In this document: positions 29,958 through 37,981 of the stretch, one piece after another
Layout of the letters: every line of letters begins with the position of its first letter
Position numbering within the stretch: the stretch's first letter is position 1
Assembly (NCBI GenBank): GCA_002748835.1
Contig: PDTL01000018.1
Coordinates: 62,001 to 126,000, forward strand
Reading direction: 5' to 3'
Length of the DNA: 64,000 bases
Source: Deltaproteobacteria bacterium
Lineage (GTDB): Bacteria > Desulfobacterota > Desulfobacteria > Desulfobacterales > GCA-2748835
Translations under genes and position numbers: made by a program
The notes under the pieces: generated by a model
What the model saw: the letters and a program-made list of their open reading frames with translations, nothing else
What the model was told of the DNA's origin: nothing
The model's database searches: none

Positions 29958-30006
29958 AAAACACCTCGGTGCGGCTTCGTCTGAAGCGGGTCGGGGTGTT
30001 TTTTTG
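29958..30006 (+). terminator. Terminator after trxB
   Basis: AAAACACC near 29958 pairs with GGTGTTTT ending near 30003. An inner GCTTC-GTCT-GAAGC hairpin sits inside, and a run of seven or more T follows. It lies about 60 bases after the stop codon. Confidence 0.8.
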
Positions 30007-30057
30007 ATCTGGCCCACCCCCTCCCTTGGCAGAGATGAAAAGAAAAAGGACAAATAG

Positions 30058-30774
30058 ATGGATATCAGATGCAGATGGGCTGTTGTTTTAGCGATGCTTC
30101 TCTTCATGGCCTTTACAGCGTTCGGTTGTGGGATGCAGACCGGTGATAAATCGGAAAAATCAGCCGCAGAGCTAGCAGCCGAGGGAATGCAGTTTTTCGA
30201 AAAAAAGAAGTATGCCAAAGCAATAGACACATTTCAGGGGCTGAAAGAGTGGTATCCGTTTGATGAGCTGGCAATCATGGCTGAACAGAAAATACCCGAA
30301 AGCCACTATCGAATGGCGGCATATGAAGACGCTGTTTTCGGATTTGCCGAATTTGAACGGCTTCATCCCACGCATCCGAATCTGCCGGAAGTGATTTATC
30401 TGATGGGGATGTGCTACTATGACCGAATGGATGCGGTGGACCGGGATCCGTCGTCTGCCAGAACAGCCTTTGAGACATTTGCGCGCCTGAAGGGGCGGTT
30501 TCCCGAAGCGGCGAATGGGTTTGATGTTGATGAAAAAATAAAAAAGTGTCGTGAGCACCTAGCCGCCCATGAAATGTATGTGGGACGATTTTATTTTAAA
30601 ACAAAACATTACCAAAGTGCCCTGGGGCGATTTGAAACTATCCTGCGTTCATATCCGGATGTAACGATGTTTCAGAAAGAAGCTGGGGAATATGTGATCC
30701 AGTGCAATGACGCCATTGCTGCATCCGAATCCATACCAGATGGAGCAGATGCTGAAAAAGTGATAAGCCAATAG
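30058..30774 (+). CDS. bamD: Outer-membrane assembly lipoprotein BamD
   Basis: A 238-residue lipoprotein component of the Bam complex that inserts beta-barrel proteins into the outer membrane. Seen: a signal peptide ending TAFGC (lipid Cys24) and TPR-like helix pairs: AAELAAEGMQFFEKKKYAKAIDTFQGLKEWYPF, a segment with ESHYRMAAYEDAVFGFAEFERLHPTHP, and VGRFYFKTKHYQSALGRFETILRSYPD. The pattern and length match BamD (YfiO/ComL). AAAGGAC precedes the ATG. It stands alone between two terminators. Confidence 0.9.
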   Translation: MDIRCRWAVVLAMLLFMAFTAFGCGMQTGDKSEKSAAELAAEGMQFFEKKKYAKAIDTFQGLKEWYPFDELAIMAEQKIPESHYRMAAYEDAVFGFAEFERLHPTHPNLPEVIYLMGMCYYDRMDAVDRDPSSARTAFETFARLKGRFPEAANGFDVDEKIKKCREHLAAHEMYVGRFYFKTKHYQSALGRFETILRSYPDVTMFQKEAGEYVIQCNDAIAASESIPDGADAEKVISQ

Positions 30775-30792
30775 AAAAATGGCTTTACACAG

Positions 30793-30826
30793 AAAACCTC
30801 TTGGTGTAAAAGAGTAGGGTTTTTTT
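30793..30826 (+). terminator. Terminator after bamD
   Basis: An imperfect stem, AAAACCTCTT with AAGAGTAGGGTTTT, is followed by seven T (30820-30826). It lies about 20 bases after the bamD stop. Confidence 0.6.
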
Positions 30827-30880
30827 AAAGTTACCGTTTTTGAGTATGCGTAGATACGGTTGGAATAAAGGAGTTACATC

Positions 30881-31072
30881 ATGTCAAAAATGTGTGAAAT
30901 TTGCGGAAAAAAACCGATGGTCGGCAATAATGTGAGCCACGCACACAATGTGACCAAAAGACGCTTTAATCCGAATCTGCAGAAAGTACGGGCAAAGCAT
31001 GAAGGTCGTGTGAAGCGGATGACCGTTTGCACAAGCTGTATTAAATCCGGATGGGTCGTCAAAGCACCCTGA
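30881..31072 (+). CDS. rpmB: 50S ribosomal protein L28
   Basis: A 63-residue ribosomal protein. It retains the zinc-ribbon cysteines (Cys5, Cys8, Cys50, Cys53), the so-called C+ form. The conserved [20 protein letters not shown] start and [15 protein letters not shown] end are visible. A strong AAAGGAG precedes the ATG. It converges on the relA/spoT gene with only seven bases between stops and no visible terminator. Confidence 0.97.
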   Translation: MSKMCEICGKKPMVGNNVSHAHNVTKRRFNPNLQKVRAKHEGRVKRMTVCTSCIKSGWVVKAP

Positions 31073-31079
31073 AAAGAGA

Positions 31080-33236
31080 TTATCCATCCATCCGTTTGAC
31101 GGTGCGGACATATTTGAGCCGCGTGATAGATGTCATAATCTGTTTTAAATGGTCCTTGTTTTCCACCGTGAGTGTGAAAAACAAATGGGCCATTTTTTTT
31201 TGTGATGTGTCGATGCTGACATCAGTGATATTTGCTTTCTGACTACTGATTTCAGCTGTTACTGCGGCCAGTGCGCCTACATTATCCTGAACATCGATAC
31301 AGATTCTTACCGGATAGGTTTCATTCGTATCCGTATCCCATTCCACATCGATCTGACGTTCTGGATTCATTTGCATGGCGTGGACGCAGGTGGTGCGATG
31401 GATCGTGACGCCATGCCCCATGGTAATATAACCGGTAATGGCATCGCCTGGAACCGGCTGACAGCATTTACCGAACCGAACAAGAATATCATCCAGCCCT
31501 TTGACAATAATGCCGCCACCAGGCCGTTTTTTCCGGTTTCTGCCGATGAGCTTGTTGAGAACAGATCCGCTGTCTGCTGCTGAATCCAGCGCTTTTGTTT
31601 GAGGGGCCAGTTTATGCAGGAGATGCAGCGGCGTAATTTTTCCATACCCGACATTGGCCAGAATATCGTCGAAGGTTTTGTAGCCGAAACTTTCAGCTAA
31701 TGTTTTGGTATCTGTTTGCTTGATCAGGGTATTGAAATTAAGCTTGTGCTTCCGGAAGGTTTTCTCGCACAGCTCTTTTCCCAAATGGATACTGTATCCC
31801 TTTTCCTGGCTGCGAATCCAGTGCCGAATTCTGGATCGTGCTTTTACTGTTTTGACAAAAGCAAGCCAGTCTTTACTTGGCTTATGCCCGTTTGTTGTTG
31901 ATATTTCAACAAGATCGCCATTCCGGAGTTCGGTACTTAGGGGGGTCATACGGCGGTTCAGTTTGGCGCCGGTACATTGATCCCCCACTTCTGTATGAAT
32001 GGCGTAGGCAAAGTCAACCGGTGTTGCACCTTTGGGCAGGGTTTTGATTTCTCCCTTGGGGGTAAAGACATAAATTTCATCCGGAAACAGGTCGATCCGG
32101 ACATTTTCCATGAATTCCTTTGGGTCCCGGATGTTTGCCTGGTTTTCAATCAGGTTCTGAATCCAGGAGAAGGTCTCACCGGTTTTGCTGTCAATGGCTT
32201 TTCCTTCTTTGTAACTCCAGTGTGCCGCAATACCGGATTTAGCCACCTTATCCATTTCATGGGTCCGGATCTGGATTTCAATCCGTTCTCCGGACGGGCC
32301 GATGACTGTGGTATGAAGGGACTGGTACATGTTTGCCTTGGGCATCCCGATATAGTCCTTGAATTTTTTCGGGATGGGTTTCCACATGGCGTGTACCTTG
32401 CCAAGCACTTCATAACACTGGGGGATGGTATTGACGATGATCCGGAATGCCGTGAGGTCATACACGTCTTCGAAATCAAGATTCTGGTTCATCATTTTAT
32501 TAAAAATACTGAAGTATTGTTTGCTGCGGCCGGATACAGTCGCCTGGATTTTCGCGTCGGCCATGGACGTTTTCAGGAGCTCCTTGACTGCTTCCACATA
32601 CGCTTCCCGCTCATGCTGATCTTTTTTGACCAGCATTTTGATAAGCGCGTAATCATCGGGCTGAGTATACCTGAACGAAATATCTTCAAGCTCGTGCTTG
32701 ATCCAGTAGATCCCCAGCCGGGCAGCGATGGATGCATAGATATCCAGGGTTTCCTGAGCTATTTTTGCCTGTTTTTCTGGGCTTTTGTGGTATTTCAGGG
32801 TCCGCATGTTATGAACACGGTCTGCGAGTTTGACAAGAATGACCCGCAAGTCATCTGCCATGGCGAGAATCATTTTTCGCATGCTCTCAGCCTGGCGGAT
32901 TTCCGAATTGGCAACGGCTATTTTTTCAAGTTTGGTGACACCGCTGACAATATGGGCAATCCCCGGCCCAAACATGTCCCGTATATCTGCTTCGGTGGTG
33001 GGCGTATCTTCGATTACATCGTGCAGCAGTCCGGCAGCGACACTTTCTACATCCAGGCACATGTCAGCCAGGATGTAGGCAACCGCCAGCGGGTGGGACA
33101 GATACGGCTCTCCGGAGAGCCGGACTTGCCCTTCATGACACCGGGCCGTGAAAATATACGCCCGGTCAATCACGTCAAGGTCAGCGTCCGGATTGTATTC
33201 CAGAATTCTGTCCAGAATGTCGTTGATACGAATCAT
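31080..33236 (-). CDS. Bifunctional (p)ppGpp synthetase/hydrolase (RelA/SpoT)
   Basis: A 718-residue Rel-type enzyme that makes and degrades the stringent alarmone. Seen in order: hydrolase HD domain (LLHDVIEDT, His72-Asp73; RVHNMRTL), synthetase domain (DLTAFRIIV, then the GMPKANMYQSLHTTVIGP loop), TGS domain (VFTPKGEIKTLPKGATPVDFAYAIHT), zinc-finger-like segment (FGKCCQPVPGD), and a C-terminal ACT domain. Both catalytic halves look intact, and this is the only such gene in the window. It is last of a minus-strand traB-ispG-proS-rel run, 21 bases after proS. Confidence 0.95.
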   Translation of the reverse strand: MIRINDILDRILEYNPDADLDVIDRAYIFTARCHEGQVRLSGEPYLSHPLAVAYILADMCLDVESVAAGLLHDVIEDTPTTEADIRDMFGPGIAHIVSGVTKLEKIAVANSEIRQAESMRKMILAMADDLRVILVKLADRVHNMRTLKYHKSPEKQAKIAQETLDIYASIAARLGIYWIKHELEDISFRYTQPDDYALIKMLVKKDQHEREAYVEAVKELLKTSMADAKIQATVSGRSKQYFSIFNKMMNQNLDFEDVYDLTAFRIIVNTIPQCYEVLGKVHAMWKPIPKKFKDYIGMPKANMYQSLHTTVIGPSGERIEIQIRTHEMDKVAKSGIAAHWSYKEGKAIDSKTGETFSWIQNLIENQANIRDPKEFMENVRIDLFPDEIYVFTPKGEIKTLPKGATPVDFAYAIHTEVGDQCTGAKLNRRMTPLSTELRNGDLVEISTTNGHKPSKDWLAFVKTVKARSRIRHWIRSQEKGYSIHLGKELCEKTFRKHKLNFNTLIKQTDTKTLAESFGYKTFDDILANVGYGKITPLHLLHKLAPQTKALDSAADSGSVLNKLIGRNRKKRPGGGIIVKGLDDILVRFGKCCQPVPGDAITGYITMGHGVTIHRTTCVHAMQMNPERQIDVEWDTDTNETYPVRICIDVQDNVGALAAVTAEISSQKANITDVSIDTSQKKMAHLFFTLTVENKDHLKQIMTSITRLKYVRTVKRMDG

Positions 33237-33257
33237 ACCCGGTTTATCACTCCCGAA

Positions 33258-34778
33258 TTAGTAGGATTTGGCAAAAACAGCCCGTTTATCACTGGGTTTT
33301 CCGCAACAGATGCAGGCACCGGATTCGTGTTCGGCATCAAAGGGAATGCAGCGGATGGTTACGCTGAGATCTGATTTTATTTTATCTTCACACTGGCTTG
33401 AGCCGCACCAGTGGGACTGCGAAAATCCCCCATGAATTTCCGGCTTGTCTTTTTCTTTGGGTGTGTAAAAGGCGTAAAATGCATCCCTGTCATCAATGGT
33501 GACCAGGTTTTCATCCCGGTAAGCAAGGGCCCGGTCGTAGAGGTTTTGTTGAATGTCATCCAGTATCTGCGGCAGGGTGGCGATAAACGCATCCCGGGTA
33601 AGGGATTGTTTTTCCCGGTGGGGTTTATCCCGGCGCGCCATGAAGACACTGTTGTTTTGAAGATCCCGGGGCCCGACTTCCACCCGGACAGGGACGCCCC
33701 GCTTGATCCAGTCCCATCCTCTGGCACCCCCGATATCCCGGGTGTCCACTTCCACTTGCAGTTTTCGGTCATGATACCAGGTGGCCCGGAGTTCTCTGGA
33801 AATCGTGTCGATGAATGCCATAATCGGCCCCTGGTCTTCGGGTTTGCGGATAATGGGGAGAAATACGACATGACTGGGCGCCACACGGGGGGGCATGATC
33901 ATTCCGTCGTCGTCCGCATGGGTCATGATCATCCCGCCGATAAGCCGGGTGGACGCACCCCAGGACGTGGTCCAGGCATAGTCTTCGGTTTCTGATTTAG
34001 TTTGAAACTTGATATTCGACGCTTTGGCGAAATTCTGACCGAGAAAATGGGAGGTTCCGGCCTGAAGGGCTTTTCGATCCTGCATCATGGCTTCAATGCA
34101 CAGGGTATCCACAGCACCGGGAAACCGTTCGGAAGCAGACTTTTTCCCCCGGATGACAGGCATGGCCAGGTGGTTTTCCACAAAGTCAGCATAGACCTCC
34201 AGCATCAGACGGGTGCGTTTCATTGCCTCATCCGCACTGGCATGCACGGTATGGCCTTCCTGCCAGAGAAATTCGCTGGTACGCAGAAAGGTGCGGGTCC
34301 GCATTTCCCACCGGACCACATTGGACCATTGGTTGAGGAGAATGGGGAGATCCCGGTAACTGTTCACCCATTTGGAAAAGGCATCCCCGATAATGGTTTC
34401 AGACGTGGGACGGACGATCAGGGGTTCAGAGAGCTTTCCGGCAGGTACCAAACCGCCGTTTTCCCCTTGCTCGAGCTTGTGATGGGTGACCACGGCACAT
34501 TCCTTGGCAAAGCCTTCCACGTGCTCGGCTTCTTTTTCAAGAAAGCTCAAGGGAATAAACAGCGGGAAATAGGCATTTTTGACACCGGTTTCCTTGAAAC
34601 GGTCGTCAAGGCCCCGCATGATGTTTTCCCACAGGGCATATCCCCAGGGTTTGATGACCATGCAGCCTCTGACCGGTGAGTGTTCTGCAAGATCGGCAGC
34701 CTTTACCACCTGCTGGTACCATTCAGGATAGTCATCGATTCGCGTGGGGGTGATTGCCGTTTTTTCCGTTTTTGCCAT
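33258..34778 (-). CDS. proS: Prolyl-tRNA synthetase, archaeal/eukaryal type
   Basis: A 506-residue class II synthetase that charges tRNA-Pro. Seen: class II motif 2 region (NVVRWEMRTRTFLRTSEFLWQEGHT), motif 3 region (GMIMTHADDDGMIMPP), the anticodon-binding domain (APSHVVFLPIIRK), and a zinc-binding C-terminal extension ending in the conserved KSY. It lacks the bacterial editing insertion, so this is the shorter archaeal-type ProRS found in some bacteria. It lies between ispG (42-base gap) and rel. No second proS is in the window. Confidence 0.95.
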   Translation of the reverse strand: MAKTEKTAITPTRIDDYPEWYQQVVKAADLAEHSPVRGCMVIKPWGYALWENIMRGLDDRFKETGVKNAYFPLFIPLSFLEKEAEHVEGFAKECAVVTHHKLEQGENGGLVPAGKLSEPLIVRPTSETIIGDAFSKWVNSYRDLPILLNQWSNVVRWEMRTRTFLRTSEFLWQEGHTVHASADEAMKRTRLMLEVYADFVENHLAMPVIRGKKSASERFPGAVDTLCIEAMMQDRKALQAGTSHFLGQNFAKASNIKFQTKSETEDYAWTTSWGASTRLIGGMIMTHADDDGMIMPPRVAPSHVVFLPIIRKPEDQGPIMAFIDTISRELRATWYHDRKLQVEVDTRDIGGARGWDWIKRGVPVRVEVGPRDLQNNSVFMARRDKPHREKQSLTRDAFIATLPQILDDIQQNLYDRALAYRDENLVTIDDRDAFYAFYTPKEKDKPEIHGGFSQSHWCGSSQCEDKIKSDLSVTIRCIPFDAEHESGACICCGKPSDKRAVFAKSY

Positions 34779-34820
34779 GGTGTCCTCAATGTCCGTTCAG
34801 ATAACGGATGCTGTTGGTAT

Positions 34821-35909
34821 TTATGATAACGCGGTTTCCATTTTTTTTATTTTACGGATCAGCACATCGACTAGCTGTGACTGGGGAATTTTTTCAACGA
34901 TTTTTCCTTTTTCAAACAGGATGCCCTGATTGTTTCCGCCAGCAATGCCGATATCCGCATCCCGGGCTTCTCCAGGGCCGTTGACCACGCAGCCCATAAT
35001 AGCGACTTTGATCGGGAGCCTGCAGCCGGTGAGTTGTGCTTCAACCGCTTCTGCTATGCGGACCAGATCAATTCTGCACCGTCCGCAGGTAGGACAGGAG
35101 ACGATTTCCGGTCCGAATCGGCGGATGCCCAAGGTTTTTAGTATTTCATAGGCCACCCGAACTTCATCCACCGGATCCCGGGTCAGGGAGACACGTAAGG
35201 TATCGCCGATACCGCCGGCAAGCAGCATCCCGAGTCCGATGCCCGATTTTACCACACCGGGGATCAGGGTACCAGCTTCTGTGATACCGATATGCAGCGG
35301 TACATCGGTTCTATCAGCCAGCAGCCGGTGGGCAAGAAGGGTTTTGGGAACATCTGATGCTTTGATGGACAGCTTGATCGCGTCAAAACCAAGGGATTCA
35401 AGAAGGGCGATATTCCTGAGTCCGCTTTCAGCCAATCCCTGAGCTGTCACACCATTATATGCCGCAATGAGATCCTTTTCAAGCGATCCGGCGTTCACCC
35501 CCACACGGATGGCAATGCCATGTTGTTTTGCACAGTCTACCACCACCTTTATTTTGTCATGACTGCCGATGTTTCCCGGATTGATGCGAAGGCCGTTGGC
35601 GCCGGCTTCTGCAGCTGCAATGGCCAGCCGGTAATCAAAGTGGATATCCGCAATCACCGGAATGGAAACCGCATCCCTGATGGCTGTGATTGCATCAGCG
35701 GCTTTGCGGGTGGGGACGGCCACCCGGATGATTTCACAACCTGCTTTCTCTAACCGCTTGATCTGAGCCACGGTTGCCGCAACATCTTCTGTGGGTGTAT
35801 TGGTCATGGACTGAACGGCAATGGGAGCGTCCCCGCCGATGGGGACAGATCCGACATAGATCTGGCGGGTGTTTCGTCTTTCAGAGAGTATACCTGGCTG
35901 ATCCGTCAT
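34821..35909 (-). CDS. ispG: 4-hydroxy-3-methylbut-2-enyl diphosphate synthase
   Basis: A 362-residue iron-sulfur enzyme of the MEP isoprenoid pathway. Seen: a TIM-barrel start (VGSVPIGGDAPIAVQSMTNT), the cluster-binding SCPTCGRCRIDL, and GCVVNGPGEARDADIGIAGG with the third ligand. The length is typical of the short bacterial type. An in-frame ATG at 35924 lies in the upstream gene; ATG 35909 has GGAGG eight bases before it and begins one base after the upstream stop, so translation is coupled to the traB-like gene. Confidence 0.95.
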   Translation of the reverse strand: MTDQPGILSERRNTRQIYVGSVPIGGDAPIAVQSMTNTPTEDVAATVAQIKRLEKAGCEIIRVAVPTRKAADAITAIRDAVSIPVIADIHFDYRLAIAAAEAGANGLRINPGNIGSHDKIKVVVDCAKQHGIAIRVGVNAGSLEKDLIAAYNGVTAQGLAESGLRNIALLESLGFDAIKLSIKASDVPKTLLAHRLLADRTDVPLHIGITEAGTLIPGVVKSGIGLGMLLAGGIGDTLRVSLTRDPVDEVRVAYEILKTLGIRRFGPEIVSCPTCGRCRIDLVRIAEAVEAQLTGCRLPIKVAIMGCVVNGPGEARDADIGIAGGNNQGILFEKGKIVEKIPQSQLVDVLIRKIKKMETALS

Positions 35910-35910
35910 C

Positions 35911-37104
35911 TTAGGCGCCTCCACCCATGAGTTTCATGAGAACCGGAATGGCGGTCATGGTGCCGACGGTGCTTCCCAGATTGGTGAACACCACCACTAG
36001 CAGGATCCGGGTGACCTTGTTTCTCCAGAACCCACGGACGGAAAGGATATCCTCCTGAATCTGCTCTAAATCCATGACTTTTGGTTTACGGGTAAACGCT
36101 TCCACAAGCCCGGATACCCACCCGGCTGCGATCATGGGGTTCAGCGAGGTCAAGGGTGCGGCTGCAATGGCGGACAGGATGGTATAGGGATGGGCAAGGG
36201 CGATAATGGCGCCGAGTCCGGCACAGATGCCATTGGCGGCAACCCACCAGAGAATCATGTCAGATCCGGTCCGGGATCCTCCCCAGAAAAAACCTGCACC
36301 GATCAGAGCAAGGATCAGGATGGGGATGATCCACTTGAGCAGGCCTGAAAAACGACTTTTGGGAGGAATGGTGGAGAGCGTTTCCGGGTTGATTTCCGTA
36401 TTCCAGTAGTTCCGGATTCCCGGCACGTGGCCGGCGCCGACAATTGCCACCACATGGTTTCCGGGTGCTGTCCTTATCTGGTGGGTGAGATACCGGTCCC
36501 GCTCGTCAATGAGAATCTCACGCAGCACGGGGTGGGCGTCACCGACATCTGACAACAGGGTTTCAAGCACATCTTCCTGCTTCATCCGTTCGATATCTTC
36601 TTCGGTAATACTGCCTGTATCACCCATGGACATGACCAGCTGGGCCATCATTTTCATTTTTTCCCAGAATCCCATGATGCGCCAGGTGCGGCTCAGGGTC
36701 ACCTGGATATCTCGGTCTGCCAGATGGATTTTTGCACCCAGCCGATCCGCTGTGTCGATGGCTGTGAGCATCTCCTGGCCTGGCTTTATTTCGAATTTTT
36801 CAGCGATCCGTTTCTGAAACGACGCAAGGAGGAGATTGGACAGCAGCAGAAACGCTTTCTTTTCCTTGATCACCTTGATGATATCCATGTTCTGCCATCT
36901 GTTGGGATTCCGGATGGCTTCATACCGGGAGTTACAGAGCTCCACGCAGACCGTGTCCGGTTGTTCCGCTTCGATCACAGCCTGAACGGTATCGGCGCTC
37001 TCTTTGGATACATGCGCTGTTCCGATCAGGGTGACGGTGGTGTCACCTGCCGTGAGACGGGTGATCATATTCGATGAATCTGCCGATGTATGAGGAGGCA
37101 TCAT
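35911..37104 (-). CDS. TraB/PrgY family membrane protein
   Basis: A 397-residue protein with a soluble N-terminal TraB domain and about four membrane helices in the C-terminal third (WIIPILILALIGAGFFWGG, MILWWVAANGICAGLGAIIAL, and others). Seen: the paired metal-type motifs GTAHVSKES (about 28-36) and GAGHVPGI (about 217), with CVELCNSRYE and IHLADRDIQVTL between. The family is named for Enterococcus pheromone inhibitors, and a metal-dependent protease-like fold (Tiki/TraB) is proposed for it; the function here is unknown. The ribosome site is GAGAT. It leads the run to ispG, proS and rel, and diverges from yedF. Confidence 0.85.
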   Translation of the reverse strand: MMPPHTSADSSNMITRLTAGDTTVTLIGTAHVSKESADTVQAVIEAEQPDTVCVELCNSRYEAIRNPNRWQNMDIIKVIKEKKAFLLLSNLLLASFQKRIAEKFEIKPGQEMLTAIDTADRLGAKIHLADRDIQVTLSRTWRIMGFWEKMKMMAQLVMSMGDTGSITEEDIERMKQEDVLETLLSDVGDAHPVLREILIDERDRYLTHQIRTAPGNHVVAIVGAGHVPGIRNYWNTEINPETLSTIPPKSRFSGLLKWIIPILILALIGAGFFWGGSRTGSDMILWWVAANGICAGLGAIIALAHPYTILSAIAAAPLTSLNPMIAAGWVSGLVEAFTRKPKVMDLEQIQEDILSVRGFWRNKVTRILLVVVFTNLGSTVGTMTAIPVLMKLMGGGA

Positions 37105-37268
37105 ATTGAAAATCTCTATTCTTTATCGCTTTAGTTATCAGAAATATGAATTAGACGCATACCTTCAATTGATAGTAGGATCTGCGTGTCAGATACCGTT
37201 GCATAACGGGGTTGTGATATTCCATTAGTGATATATTGAATGCCGTATAATTTCAAGAGGTGGTTATC

Positions 37269-37868
37269 ATGGAGCTTGATTTAAAAGGGCTTGCCTGTCC
37301 CGGTCCGGTACTGAAAACCCGTGAAGCGGTTCTGGCTGAACCGGAAATGATGTCAATCCGCGTGCATGTGGACAATCCAGCGGCATCCGAGAATGTACAG
37401 CGTTTTCTGAACAGTCAGGGGTTTTCAGTCAGGATTGAAAACGAGAAGGAACATCTGTATGTCGTTTGGGGTGAGCGGGCTAGGGAATCTCGACCGGTTG
37501 TAGCGGAAACGGAACGATCAGGCGAGCCCATGCGCCGGGTTCTGGTGATGTTGACCCATGATACCATGGGCACCGGTGATCGGGTCTTGGGTGAAAAGCT
37601 GATGGTCAATTTTGTATCCACCTTAAAGGAGATGGGAGCGGATCTCTGGCGGGTGGTATGCGTGAATGGGGGCGTGAAGCTGGCAGTCAGCGGCGCTGCA
37701 ACCTTAGCGGCGCTGACGGAACTCGAGGCCAGGGGTGTATCGATTCTCGTCTGCGGCACCTGCCTCACGCACTTTGATCTTCTGGCACATAAACAGGTAG
37801 GAGAAACCACCAATATGCTCGATATCGTGACCAGTCTTGAACTGGCAGACAAGGTGATCTCTCTTTGA
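37269..37868 (+). CDS. yedF: YedF-type sulfurtransferase-like protein (selenium-metabolism associated)
   Basis: A 199-residue two-domain protein. Residues 1-75 are TusA-like with the sulfur-carrying CPxP-type motif LACPGPVLKTREA; residues about 90-199 are DsrE-like, with a second cysteine pair in ILVCGTCLTHFDLL. This is the architecture of YedF proteins found with selenium metabolism in anaerobes. AAGAGGTGG lies five bases before ATG 37269; an in-frame GTG at 37260 is less well placed. No selD or selA is adjacent, so the selenium link is from family knowledge only. Confidence 0.88.
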   Translation: MELDLKGLACPGPVLKTREAVLAEPEMMSIRVHVDNPAASENVQRFLNSQGFSVRIENEKEHLYVVWGERARESRPVVAETERSGEPMRRVLVMLTHDTMGTGDRVLGEKLMVNFVSTLKEMGADLWRVVCVNGGVKLAVSGAATLAALTELEARGVSILVCGTCLTHFDLLAHKQVGETTNMLDIVTSLELADKVISL

Positions 37869-37981
37869 TGAAAACGAAACCTGAAATCCATGGTCGATTT
37901 CATGAACCAAATGGACTATACTGAAAGATCGGTTTGTCAGAGCATCATTATAAACCTTACTCCAGACAAGGATCGTGGGCC

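Noticed and set aside
31977..33374. A 465-codon plus-strand open frame opposite relA/spoT
   Set aside because: Antisense to a well-conserved gene, with no recognisable domain and no ribosome site found.
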